A stretch of DNA of 64,000 nt from positions 62,001 through 126,000 of the forward strand of contig NZ_FCOE02000017.1 in the NCBI RefSeq assembly GCF_001544915.2, read 5' to 3'. The translations under genes and the position numbers were made by a program. This stretch comes from Caballeronia pedi (lineage in GTDB: Bacteria > Pseudomonadota > Gammaproteobacteria > Burkholderiales > Burkholderiaceae). The notes below the pieces were generated by a model, which was given only the letters and a program-made list of their open reading frames with translations, did not search any database and had not been told where the DNA came from. Below, piece by piece: positions 41,842-50,938 of this stretch. Within the stretch, counting starts at the first letter, position 1. Each line of letters begins with the position of its first letter.

Positions 41842-44264
41842 CAGTACGAGAATACCGCACCGAAGAACACGCCTTTGGCGCGATCATCGCCCGCGACGCG
41901 AAACCGGTATTGCACCGACACATCGACGAACGACCGCGGCGCATCGTACGGACCGCCACGGAACCAGTAACGCGCCGCCACGCCCGCGCCGACGCCCACC
42001 GGCACGCTGTGATCGATCGCCGAATCGTAGTCCATGCCGATGACCGCATGCGGAAACACCGTCAGGCGCGGACTCAGCGCATCGAGCCGATACGTGCGGC
42101 CCAGACGCGCGTTCGCGGTCGCGTAGGTCGAATCGTTCTCGATGTAATGCCCCGCTTCGCCGTACACCGTGCCGGTCCACCAGCTCGGTACGTCGAGCCG
42201 GCGCGTGTCGCCGAAACCATTGGAATACGCCGCGCGAACGAGCCAGTCCGAGCGCACGTCCGAGCCGATCGGCAGAATCTTTTCGACGGCGAAAATCGCA
42301 TTGACCGATGCGAACGGCTTCACGCGCGCGCCGATCGCCGCCTGCAACGTCGATGCCCCCGACGGCCCGTCGCCCTGCACGCCGAAGTTCTCGTAGCCGC
42401 GCGCATACACCTCGAACATGCGGTCGCCGAGACTGCCGAACGGACGCCAGTACGCTTCCGCGCCCGCCTGCCAGTTGTTCGACAAACCGGGCGTCGGCGC
42501 GAACGCGAAGCCTTGCTGCGCGCCGTTGCCGCGATAGTTCACGGTCGCGCTGAAGCCCCAGTTGCGCGTCGCTTCGGCGTGGGCCGCGCGCGCGTCGTTC
42601 AGTGCTTCGGGCGTGAGCGCGTCGTCGGCAGGCGCGCTTGCGCCGTGGTCGATTGCGCGTTCCAGATACTTCGCGCCCTCTTCATTGCGATGCAGACTGA
42701 GCGCCGCATAACCCGCGTCCGCTTGCGCCGATGCGGACAGCTTGCCGTCGCGCTCGGCGCGCGCGAAGTAGTTCAGCGCGAGCGCGCTGTCGCCCGCGCG
42801 CCGCGCGATGAACGCGGCCTGCGTGTCGGTCATCGAGTCGAGCAGGTTCGCATCGATCAACGCGCGCGCTTCGCCCGACGCCTCGCGTGTGCGGCCCGTC
42901 GCCGCGAGCGCATCGATCAGCGCGATGCGCGGCTGCGGATCGTCGGGCACTTCGGCGATCGCCGTGCGCCAGTAGCCGATCGCCGCGCCGCGATCGCCGC
43001 GCCGTTCCGCAAGACGCGCTTCGCGTGTCGCGGCGAGCGCGGGATCGTGCGCATAGACATCGCAGGAAGCGCCGAACGAATCTTCGCGGCACTCGAAGGT
43101 CGGGCGCGCGCGCGGATCGATTTGCGCCGCTTGCGCCGCGCCCATGCGCAACATGGCTTGCGCGCGATGGCGGCGCAAGGTGATCGCGGCGTCGGCGTCA
43201 TCGGGAGTCTGTGTTGCGACGGGCGGCAGCGCGTCGAGCGCCGCTTGCGGGTTGCCTTGCGCGAGCCGCACATCGGCGATGATCGTGCGCGCCACGCGGG
43301 CATCGCGGTATCGGCGTTCGTCGGCTGCATCGGTCGATGCGGCGAGCGTCAGCGCCTGCGCGAAGCCGGCGTCTTGTCCGAGCGCCGCGCGCGCATAGCC
43401 GCGCAAGGTCCACGCGAGCGTATCGTCGCGATCGAGCGCGATGGCATCGCTCGTGGTGGTCTCCACGCCCGCGAAATCGCCGCGCGCGAACAGTATCTCG
43501 ACGAGCTGCGTGCGAAAATCCTTGCGCTCCGGCGCATACGCGACCGCCTGTTGCGCGAGCCTTTGCGCCGCGTCCATATCGCCTCGCTCGCGCGCCGCAT
43601 ACGCCGCTTTCGACGCCGCCGGCGCAAGTCTGTCGCCGATGAAGCGTTGCCGCTCGCGCAAGCCGTCACGCTCGCCGAAGCGCTTCGATGCGTCGGCGAC
43701 GGCGTCATAGGCGGCGAGATCGTCGCCGGATGCGGCGAGCGAATCGATCAGCAGATAGCGCAAGCGCTCGGCCTGCGGCGCGAGCCGCACCGCTTCACGG
43801 CTTTCGGCCACCGCAGCCGCGTAGTCCTTGCGCGCATACGACCGATACGCCGCGCGCGCCGCCTTCAGCGCCGGTTCCGGCAGATCGCCCGGCACGCCGC
43901 CCGCGCCGCCCGACGCGATCAGCACGTCGATCTGCCTGCGCCGCGCCGTCAGCGCGGGCAGCGGACCAAGTTGCGCGATGGCGTCGGCGAGCGCACGGCT
44001 CGCGTCCTTCAGACGCCCGCGCGCCGCGAGCGCATTGGCCAGCAGCAGACGCAACTCCGCGACATCCGGCCGCTGGCGAATCGCCTCGCGCGCGCCGGCG
44101 ATGGCTTCGGCATATCGATGCGCGTCGTAGGCCGCGAACGCTTCGCGCGCCACGCGATACGCCGCGCCGGCGAGCGGCAGCGGCAAGGTCTCGTCGGCGC
44201 GGGCTGCCCCCGAGGCGCACAACGCGGCGGCAGTCCACACGGCGAGTCGCAAGCGCCGCGTCAT
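41841..44264 (-). CDS. nfrA: NfrA-like outer-membrane polysaccharide export protein (TPR + beta-barrel)
   Basis: 807-aa protein with signal peptide (1-23). Residues about 30-540 are TPR-like helical repeats (for example AAYDAHRYAEAIAGAREAIR, SYARKDYAAAVAESREAV, RGDMDAAQRLAQQAV). The C-terminal part (about 565-807) is beta-barrel-like, ending in FRVAGDDRAKGVFFGAVFSY with a terminal aromatic. This matches NfrA, the phage N4 receptor and outer-membrane channel for a c-di-GMP-dependent polysaccharide in E. coli. ATGA overlap with nfrB shows coupling. Confidence 0.8.
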   Translation of the reverse strand: MTRRLRLAVWTAAALCASGAARADETLPLPLAGAAYRVAREAFAAYDAHRYAEAIAGAREAIRQRPDVAELRLLLANALAARGRLKDASRALADAIAQLGPLPALTARRRQIDVLIASGGAGGVPGDLPEPALKAARAAYRSYARKDYAAAVAESREAVRLAPQAERLRYLLIDSLAASGDDLAAYDAVADASKRFGERDGLRERQRFIGDRLAPAASKAAYAARERGDMDAAQRLAQQAVAYAPERKDFRTQLVEILFARGDFAGVETTTSDAIALDRDDTLAWTLRGYARAALGQDAGFAQALTLAASTDAADERRYRDARVARTIIADVRLAQGNPQAALDALPPVATQTPDDADAAITLRRHRAQAMLRMGAAQAAQIDPRARPTFECREDSFGASCDVYAHDPALAATREARLAERRGDRGAAIGYWRTAIAEVPDDPQPRIALIDALAATGRTREASGEARALIDANLLDSMTDTQAAFIARRAGDSALALNYFARAERDGKLSASAQADAGYAALSLHRNEEGAKYLERAIDHGASAPADDALTPEALNDARAAHAEATRNWGFSATVNYRGNGAQQGFAFAPTPGLSNNWQAGAEAYWRPFGSLGDRMFEVYARGYENFGVQGDGPSGASTLQAAIGARVKPFASVNAIFAVEKILPIGSDVRSDWLVRAAYSNGFGDTRRLDVPSWWTGTVYGEAGHYIENDSTYATANARLGRTYRLDALSPRLTVFPHAVIGMDYDSAIDHSVPVGVGAGVAARYWFRGGPYDAPRSFVDVSVQYRFRVAGDDRAKGVFFGAVFSY

Positions 44265-46438
44265 CGAATCCCGGCCCGCGCGAGATAGCGGCGCCGCTGC
44301 TCCGCGATCGCGACGGTCAGCGCATCGGGCGTGATGACCTGCTCCGCCACCATGTAATCGCCGATACGCCCGTGCCGCTCCGGCCGGTAGTTGCGCAACG
44401 CGGTCTCGAACGCGCTGCTCGTGACGAGGCCCATCTCGATCATGATGTCGCCGACGAGCGGCACGCCGCGCGCGGCGGTCGCATCCGCGAGCGACGGCGA
44501 CGCTTCCTCGTCCCCGTCGCCGGCATAGACGGGCATGCCGACCGCGCGCAGCATCCGCAGTCCGCCCGCGATCTCGCTTTCGCGCACGATATGCAGCGCG
44601 ACCGAGCGGCCCGCCGCCGCGTGCAATTCGGCGAGCGACACGTCGTCGAGCAGGCTCGCGCAGACGAACACGGCGTGACCGTTCACATCGACGCCCTGCG
44701 GCAGCGCGCGCAGCCGCACGAGCGTCTCAGGCGTGGCGACGGTCGTCAGGTCCATGCGCGCGGCCTCGAAACGGCTGCGCGGCAGGTCCGCCTGAAACGC
44801 GATTGCTTCGGCGAGCGTTTCCTCGTCGAGCCAGCCGCGCGTGACGAGCACGCGCCCGATCGGGGCCTCGCGCGCGTGATCGGTTCGCAGCGCTTCTTCG
44901 AGCCGTTCGGGGTCGATCGCCTGCCACGAGACCAGCAGTTCGCCGAGATCCTGACGCGTATCGCGCAGGCCCTCGTTGCTGGGGAAATCGTGCATCGTCT
45001 TGTCCCACGCGAGCCGCCGCCCCGTCACCATATGCACGATGAAGAGCCGCCACGCGCGCGCCACCGCCATGAAGTTGATGACGTTGCCGATAACCATGCG
45101 CGGCACCGCGAGCACACCGTGCTCCCAGCCATAGAGCCGCGTCGTGAAGACGATGCGCTGCGTGACGCGCAGCACGAGCGCGACCGAGTTCGCGGCGAGC
45201 AGAAACTGCAGCCAGCGTGAATCGATGAACGGCGACGGGAAGAAGTCGCTCGCGAGACCGAAATACGACGCCGTGGCGAACAGCATGAACTGCACGGCGA
45301 GCAGATACGCGAGCATGCCGACGAACGCCGTCACCACGCCCTTGCGATCGCGCATCAGCAGATAGCGGTTGGCGAGCGATCCGCTCCAGCCGGTCAGCGC
45401 CCAGCCCTGCAAGCCGATGCCGAGCGTCCAGCGCGCGCGCTGCCGGTACGCGGTGCGAAAGGTATCGGGAAAGAATTCGCGTACGCACAGCGGCATCGTC
45501 AGTTTGATTTCGCGCTCGCGGCCGAGGCCGAACCAGCCTTTGCGACGCGTCGTGAATTCGACCGGAAAGAGCGGAAAGATCGACTGCATGCCGAGCCGCG
45601 TGATGCGCGTGCCGATGTCGTAATCTTCAGTGAGGCTTTCGGTGTTGAACGGCTGATGCTGCGTCTCTTCGACGAGCGCGAGGATCGCGCGGCGCGAGAA
45701 GCAGGTGCCCACGCCCGCCGACGGCACCGCGCCCGCCAGACTCTCGCGCACGACCAGATCCTTCGCGTGCCATTCGGCGAACTCGTCCATGTAGGTGCCC
45801 GCGACGAGCTCGAACCAGTGCCGCTCCAGCGACGCCACCGGCAACTGGATCATGTCCTTGCGCGGCAGGAGATAGTTGAAGAACTTCAGCTCGACGGGAT
45901 GCAGCACGTCCTCGCTGTCGTGCATCACGATACCCGCGAACTCGATGCCCGCCTCGAACTCGTAATGCAGGATCGCCTGCACGAGCCAGTTGAGGCAGTC
46001 GGCCTTGCAGGTCGGGCCGTCGTGCGGCACTTCCACGCGATGCAGATGCTTGTAGCGATGCCGCATGCGTTCCACTTCGGCGATCGTCGCCGCATCGTTC
46101 TGATACGTGCCGACGAACACCGTGTACGCGCGATAGTCGAGCACGCGCACGAGATCCTCGATCATCGCGGCGATCACGTCGTGCTCGTGCCACGCGGGCA
46201 CCATGATCGCGATGTGCTGCTCTTCGCGCGCATAGAGTTGCTCGACGGTGAGCGGCGCGTAACGGCGCTCGACCGTCACACGCCGCCAGCACTTCCGCGT
46301 CCAGTACCAGGCGTCGATGAACAGATCGTCCAGGCTCGAAAGCAGGATGATCGCCGCGACCGTCGCGGCCACGTATTCGAGTCCCTGGTAGTAATCGGCG
46401 AGCAGGATCTCGCCGTACCACCTAAGCGTCTCCAGCAT
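44261..46438 (-). CDS. nfrB: NfrB-like inner-membrane glycosyltransferase with MshEN c-di-GMP domain
   Basis: 725-aa GT2-family processive synthase. TM helices flank the cytosolic catalytic domain, which has the DxD-like HDSED (about 170), SLTEDYDIG (TED motif, about 263) and QRARW (QxxRW, about 332). After further TM helices (about 365-450), residues about 490-725 hold four MshEN-type repeats (GELLVSWQAIDPERLEEAL, IGRVLVTRGWLDEETLAEAI, VGDIMIEMGLV, IGDYMVAEQVI). MshEN binds c-di-GMP, so the synthase is probably switched on by it, as shown for E. coli NfrB. GTG 46441 is an alternative start; ATG overlaps the bcsB-like stop. Confidence 0.85.
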   Translation of the reverse strand: MLETLRWYGEILLADYYQGLEYVAATVAAIILLSSLDDLFIDAWYWTRKCWRRVTVERRYAPLTVEQLYAREEQHIAIMVPAWHEHDVIAAMIEDLVRVLDYRAYTVFVGTYQNDAATIAEVERMRHRYKHLHRVEVPHDGPTCKADCLNWLVQAILHYEFEAGIEFAGIVMHDSEDVLHPVELKFFNYLLPRKDMIQLPVASLERHWFELVAGTYMDEFAEWHAKDLVVRESLAGAVPSAGVGTCFSRRAILALVEETQHQPFNTESLTEDYDIGTRITRLGMQSIFPLFPVEFTTRRKGWFGLGREREIKLTMPLCVREFFPDTFRTAYRQRARWTLGIGLQGWALTGWSGSLANRYLLMRDRKGVVTAFVGMLAYLLAVQFMLFATASYFGLASDFFPSPFIDSRWLQFLLAANSVALVLRVTQRIVFTTRLYGWEHGVLAVPRMVIGNVINFMAVARAWRLFIVHMVTGRRLAWDKTMHDFPSNEGLRDTRQDLGELLVSWQAIDPERLEEALRTDHAREAPIGRVLVTRGWLDEETLAEAIAFQADLPRSRFEAARMDLTTVATPETLVRLRALPQGVDVNGHAVFVCASLLDDVSLAELHAAAGRSVALHIVRESEIAGGLRMLRAVGMPVYAGDGDEEASPSLADATAARGVPLVGDIMIEMGLVTSSAFETALRNYRPERHGRIGDYMVAEQVITPDALTVAIAEQRRRYLARAGIR

Positions 46439-48669
46439 CACACGCGATCCTCGTCGTCGCGGGCGCGTCGGTTGCGATGTCGGCGGCGCGCGTTACCGGC
46501 AAGCGCGATCAGCGCGAGCAGCAGCACGACGAGCACGGCCGGAATGCCCCAGCGCGCCCAGTGCCGCGTCACCCAGTCGTTGCTGGATGCGGGCTCGTCG
46601 GTCATCTCTTCGGGGTTCACGGTGTCGAACTGCTTCAGCACGCCGCTGCCGTCGACCACGGCGATATTGCCGCGCGAGAGTTGCAGCCGGTCGGTGAGAA
46701 CCGGCGCGGCGCCCGCCGACCGATACACGACCCCGCTCTGCCCGCCCGCGCTCGCCACGCTCACGACCGCGACGCGCGACAGGCCCGACATGTCGAGCAG
46801 CGTATCGCCCGCGGGCGAACTCAGCGAAAGATGCTCGGCCGAATAGACGGCGGGGTTCTTCTCGTCGGCGAGCCGGACATCGGCGGCGAGGAACGGGCCA
46901 TCGGGCTGCGCGGCGTCCTGTGCGTTGCTCACCGCGAACTTCGCCGATACCGGCGCGATGCCCGCCGCGCCGGTCAGCACGGCGAGGCGCGGTACGCTGT
47001 TCAGGGCATCGTCGAGCCAGGCGCGCGGCACATACACGGTGGCCGACGACGCATAGCGCGCCGCCATGCCCGCGAAGGTGTTGTCCGGCGTGGCCGTGGC
47101 GAGACGCAGATGGCTCGACGGCAGCACCGCGACCGGATAGGTCTGGCGCGCCTGACAGCCGCCGTCGGGCTGACGGCGGAAGGTCACGCGCAGATCGTTG
47201 GTGCGCGCGAGCGCGTAGCGCGGAATCGGCGCGACGAGACGCTGACGCGCGCCGTCGACGTTGATCAGCTTCGCGCCGATCATCACGTCATTCAGATACA
47301 CGGTGGCGGTCGCGCCGCCGTTGGAGAGCGTCGGCGAGGCGGCGAGGTCGAGCACGACCTGCTCCGGCAGCCGGCCGTTGCCCGATGCCGCCGCGAGATC
47401 GAAACGCGCATTCCACGATGCGGCGGTCTGCACGTCGATGCTGCGCGGATCGCCGCCCAGCTCCGACAGCGCGATGGTGTCGCCACGCGTCTGCTGCGCG
47501 GTATCGATGCGATGCACGATCACGCGGTTCGATACGTCGATCGGACGCCAGCCCTGCGCGAGCGCGCCGATGCCGCGCGGGTCGCCGACGACGATCATCG
47601 CGCGCCCGCCGACATGCGCGACGCGCACTTCACCCGGGGCGAGCTGCGCCGTCAGTTGCGAGGCCGTGCGCTTGCGCCATGCGTCGAAGGCGGCGAGCGC
47701 CTCGCCCGAGGTGTTCGCGACTTGCGCGCGCAGCGCGTCGAGCGCGCCGTTGATGGTCTTGCGCATCGTTTCGTCGGTGACGACGACATCCGGACCGAAC
47801 GCCGCGCGCGCGCCGAGCGCGACGAGCGCGCCCAGTTCCGCCTGATCCGCGATGGCATGCTTGCCGCCCGCAGCGAGTGCGCCGAAGGCCGGCACGCTGC
47901 GCAACGCCGCGGGCACGTCGATGCCCGTGAGATCCACCGTGTCGCCCACGGCCGGCAGCGTCTGCATCACGGGGCGCTTGCCGTCGCGTTGCAACAGCGC
48001 GTCGGTGCGCCAGGCGGTGTCGAATGCATTCGTCGACAGCTTGCGGCCGGACACCGCGAGCACCGGCGCATAGGGCAGCGCGCTCCATGCGGTGCGCAGA
48101 TCCTGCACATCGGCGGGATTGAAGCGGAAGGTGAGACGCGTGGTCGGATCGACGCGCAGCACGTTGCCGATGGCCGTCTGATCCGCGCACTCGCTCTGGC
48201 TGATCACCGACGCGAAGCCGAGACCCAGGCGCACGAAGCCGGCCGATCGCGCCGCGGCATCGACGCCGAGATTCACGGACACGCCGCCCGCATCCTGCGT
48301 GAACGCACGCGCCAGCACGGGAGCGCCGTCGAGGGAAAGGAGCATGGTCACCCGGCCGCCGTCGCCGCGCACGTAGCCGCCGTCGAATTGCAAGGTGGCG
48401 TCGCTGATCGGCACGCCGGCGGGCACGGGCAGGAAGAATTCGCGGCGCGTCTCGGGCGCATTGAGCGTCACGCTTTCGAGCAGGCCCAGTTGCCGCAAGG
48501 TCACGGTGCGCGTCTCCGGCACATCGAGGCCGAGGCGCTCGATAGCGCCCGGCGTGTCCGTCGTGGCGCCGAGGGCGACATCCTGGAGGCCCGCCAGGAG
48601 CGCCGCGCACGTGAAGAGTGAAGCCAGCACGGCACGCAGGCCGCGCCGGTCGATGATGTCGTTGAGCAA
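46438..48669 (-). CDS. BcsB-like periplasmic polysaccharide synthase subunit
   Basis: 743-aa protein with an N-terminal signal (about 14-35), a large beta-rich periplasmic part with two BcsB-like carbohydrate-binding and flavodoxin-like modules (EFFLPVPAGVPISDATLQFDGGY about 77-99; AMIVVGDPRGIGALA about 358) and a single C-terminal TM helix (IPAVLVVLLLALIALAG) followed by a basic tail. BcsB guides cellulose across the periplasm. Its place before nfrB suggests it does the same for this polymer; E. coli nfrAB lacks such a gene. Start uncertain: TTG 48669 or GTG 48630. Confidence 0.75.
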   Translation of the reverse strand: MLNDIIDRRGLRAVLASLFTCAALLAGLQDVALGATTDTPGAIERLGLDVPETRTVTLRQLGLLESVTLNAPETRREFFLPVPAGVPISDATLQFDGGYVRGDGGRVTMLLSLDGAPVLARAFTQDAGGVSVNLGVDAAARSAGFVRLGLGFASVISQSECADQTAIGNVLRVDPTTRLTFRFNPADVQDLRTAWSALPYAPVLAVSGRKLSTNAFDTAWRTDALLQRDGKRPVMQTLPAVGDTVDLTGIDVPAALRSVPAFGALAAGGKHAIADQAELGALVALGARAAFGPDVVVTDETMRKTINGALDALRAQVANTSGEALAAFDAWRKRTASQLTAQLAPGEVRVAHVGGRAMIVVGDPRGIGALAQGWRPIDVSNRVIVHRIDTAQQTRGDTIALSELGGDPRSIDVQTAASWNARFDLAAASGNGRLPEQVVLDLAASPTLSNGGATATVYLNDVMIGAKLINVDGARQRLVAPIPRYALARTNDLRVTFRRQPDGGCQARQTYPVAVLPSSHLRLATATPDNTFAGMAARYASSATVYVPRAWLDDALNSVPRLAVLTGAAGIAPVSAKFAVSNAQDAAQPDGPFLAADVRLADEKNPAVYSAEHLSLSSPAGDTLLDMSGLSRVAVVSVASAGGQSGVVYRSAGAAPVLTDRLQLSRGNIAVVDGSGVLKQFDTVNPEEMTDEPASSNDWVTRHWARWGIPAVLVVLLLALIALAGNARRRHRNRRARDDEDRV

Positions 48670-48771
48670 GTTGAGTGACTCGAAATTGACGCAACGAGAC
48701 GGGATGGCCGCGAAGGAATGAGCACATCGCGCGCGTTTAGCCCCGGTTGCGTGAAACAGGATGCCGGGTGC

Positions 48772-49050
48772 CTACGCGAATGCCTCGCGCACGACGCGCG
48801 TCGCAGATTTCATTGCGCGCGGCGTCGCAGGATTGAATGCTTCGAAGGGACGGCCCGCGAGCGACGCGACGCCGTCCGGATCGGTGAGGACGAGCGACGC
48901 GTGCTGCGGCATCGAGCGATGCCGGCCGGTCACGCACGCCACGGAACGCACGTCCGGTTCCGCTGCCAACGCCTTGAGGAGGGATGCCATCTTGATGGCT
49001 TCGGGCGGCGCCCCGAAAATGGAAAGTCTCGTTTTTCGCTTCGTGTTCAT
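48772..49050 (-). pseudogene. Internally deleted UDP-GlcNAc 2-epimerase (wecB) relic
   Basis: 92 aa. Residues 8-41 (LSIFGAPPEAIKMASLLKAL, then VACVTGRHRSM) match the start of WecB-type epimerases (FGTRPEAIKMAPLVKAL, CVTGQHREM). They join directly to PQHASLVLTDPDGVASLAGRP, which resembles the active-site end of the same enzyme (HADLILTDSGG). About 280 middle residues are missing, so it cannot be active. Two catalytic-region changes (TR to AP, SGG to PDG) support decay. WecB supplies UDP-ManNAc for the NfrAB polymer in E. coli, and this relic sits 102 bp upstream of the operon. Confidence 0.65.
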
Positions 49051-49144
49051 GGGTCCCGGCGACTGCTCAATTCGTAACAAATCGATTGTATTCAGACGTT
49101 TAGGACCACCCTCCAACTAAAATGTAAAAAAGTCTAACGAGAGC

Positions 49145-49175
49145 TTTATACGAGCGTTTGGCGAGTTTTTGTCCA
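49145..49175 (-). promoter_or_regulatory. Weak promoter candidate upstream of the wecB relic/bcsB operon
   Basis: On the minus strand TGGACA and TATAAA are separated by 19 bp in an AT-rich stretch. Spacing is long, so support is weak; no other promoter-like pair is clearer. Confidence 0.3.
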
Positions 49176-49263
49176 GCTTCGAGCGGCTCTTTTTACCTAA
49201 CCAGTTAGACATCCCAAGATATGGGGCGACATCGCGAACCCTATGCGAGCGGGCGCTTTCTTC

Positions 49264-49575
49264 CTACGAAATCGCGTCGATATCGATATCGAGCAGCGCC
49301 GAACTTATCGACTTGCCGTGCGCGTCGAGCGCGAGCGAACGCGTGACGCCGCCCCCGAGCGCGTGGCCCAGCACGAAATTGAACGCGTTCAGTAGCGGCA
49401 GTTCGTGGCGCACGACTTCGCCTTTCACGACATCGGCGAGATGGGCCTTCACGCGTTCGGGCGTGAGTTGTTCACGCAATTGCGCGTAGTGCTTCGCATC
49501 GAAGCAGATCACCGAGACATTCAGCGTATTGCCTTTGTCGCCGGTGCGGCCGTGTGCCAGTTCACGCAGTTTCAT
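49264..49575 (-). CDS. AtuA-like ferredoxin-fold small subunit
   Basis: 103-aa protein with the RELAHGRTGDKGNTLNVSVI opening (about 4-23), typical of the small AtuA-associated domain that in some species is fused to the DUF1446 protein. It overlaps the DUF1446 gene by 14 bp, and the two surely form a complex or one enzyme split in two. The family takes part in acyclic terpene or branched acyl-CoA breakdown; exact reaction unknown. Confidence 0.8.
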   Translation of the reverse strand: MKLRELAHGRTGDKGNTLNVSVICFDAKHYAQLREQLTPERVKAHLADVVKGEVVRHELPLLNAFNFVLGHALGGGVTRSLALDAHGKSISSALLDIDIDAIS

Positions 49576-50920
49576 CGCTTGCCTCCACGAATTCGAACAC
49601 CGGATTCACATGCTCGCGCGCGAGCAGCACGGATTGCACGGCGATGACTTCGCGCGTCGCCTTCGTCACGCCGCCGCCGCCCGCCGGTCCGTTGGTATAG
49701 AGCGTCTCGACCTCGTTGCCGATGCGCGCCGCTTCCTTCGCGCTCGATGTACGGCCCGCGACGCGCACGCGCACTTCATACGGATCGTCCCGTCGTGCGC
49801 CGAGCGTGTCGCCATAGAGCGCGTTCACGCCGATCAGGTCGAAGCGCAGTTCACTCGTGTCGACGCCCGTGATCGCGAGGCGTTCGCGCACGATGTCCAG
49901 CGCCAGCCGCGCCCGCGCTACCGCGTTCGGTCCACCGTAGGAGATTTGCCCTTCGCCGATGTAGCCATCCGCGTAAGCGACCGAGACCTTGAGCGTATCG
50001 GTGCGCGGGTTGCCGCGTCCGCCCGTCACGCGCACACGATCCTGCGCCTCCTGCACCGCGCGCACCTGCGTGAAATCCGCGACGACATCGGGCTGGAAGT
50101 ATCGGCCCGGATCGTGAATCTCGTACAGCAGTTGTTCCTTGCATGTGGCCTCGGTCACGCATCCGCCCGCGTGCGCGACCTTCGTCACGACGACCGAGCC
50201 ATCCGCGCTCACCTCGCCGATCGGAAAGCCCAGACGCGCGAGATTGCCGACGTCCTTGCAACCGGGATCGGCGAAATAGCCGCCCGTTACCTGCCCCGCG
50301 CATTCGAGCAGATGACCGACGACAGTCGCCTGCCCGAGCGTGTTCCAGTCGTCCATCGACCAGCCGAATTCGTGGATGAGCGGCGCCGTGAACAGCGACG
50401 GATCGGCGACACGCCCCGTCAGCACGATATCCGCGCCCGCCGCGAGCGCCGCGACGATCGGCGCCGCGCCGAGATACGCATTCGCCGACACGATGCGCTC
50501 GGCGTACGCGCCGACATCGTCGCCGGATTCCTCGAAACGCAGCGGCGAACGAAGGACGACATCGAGCACGTCGTCGCCGCTGACCGCGGCGATCTTCAGT
50601 CCGTGCAGGCCCAGTTCGCGCGCGATCTGCGCGGTCTTGCACGCCGCCGCGCGGGGATTGGCCGCGCCCATGTTCGAGATGATGCGCACGCCGTGCTTCG
50701 CCGCGACCGGCAGCACGGCGCGCATGCGCGCTTCGAGCAGCGGGTCGTAGCCGTGGTCCGGATCGTTGCGGCGCGCCTGCTGCGCGATTGCGATCGTGCG
50801 TTCGGCGAGGCATTCGAACACGAGATAGTCGAGCGCGCCGTGTTCGGCGAGTTCAACGGCAGGCTCGATGCGGTCGCCCGAATAGCCCGCGCCCGCGCCG
50901 ATTCTGATGGTGTCTTTCAT
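49562..50920 (-). CDS. AtuA family (DUF1446) protein
   Basis: 452-aa DUF1446 protein: RIGAGAGYSGDRIEPAVELAE (about 6-26), then VSGDDVLDVV, the ADIVLTGRVADPSLF stretch (about 164-178) and KVAHAGGCVTEATCKEQLLYE (about 246-266). Homologue of AtuA from the acyclic terpene utilisation cluster; biochemical role not established. Downstream of the CitMHS transporter (18 bp gap) and upstream of the small subunit, so one operon for uptake and breakdown of an organic acid is likely. Confidence 0.85.
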   Translation of the reverse strand: MKDTIRIGAGAGYSGDRIEPAVELAEHGALDYLVFECLAERTIAIAQQARRNDPDHGYDPLLEARMRAVLPVAAKHGVRIISNMGAANPRAAACKTAQIARELGLHGLKIAAVSGDDVLDVVLRSPLRFEESGDDVGAYAERIVSANAYLGAAPIVAALAAGADIVLTGRVADPSLFTAPLIHEFGWSMDDWNTLGQATVVGHLLECAGQVTGGYFADPGCKDVGNLARLGFPIGEVSADGSVVVTKVAHAGGCVTEATCKEQLLYEIHDPGRYFQPDVVADFTQVRAVQEAQDRVRVTGGRGNPRTDTLKVSVAYADGYIGEGQISYGGPNAVARARLALDIVRERLAITGVDTSELRFDLIGVNALYGDTLGARRDDPYEVRVRVAGRTSSAKEAARIGNEVETLYTNGPAGGGGVTKATREVIAVQSVLLAREHVNPVFEFVEASDETA

Positions 50921-50938
50921 GACTTCGTCCGTTCTGGA

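Noticed and set aside
41910..44288. 792-aa plus-strand open frame
   Set aside because: Antisense shadow of nfrA.
46477..48621. 714-aa plus-strand open frame
   Set aside because: Antisense shadow of the bcsB-like gene.
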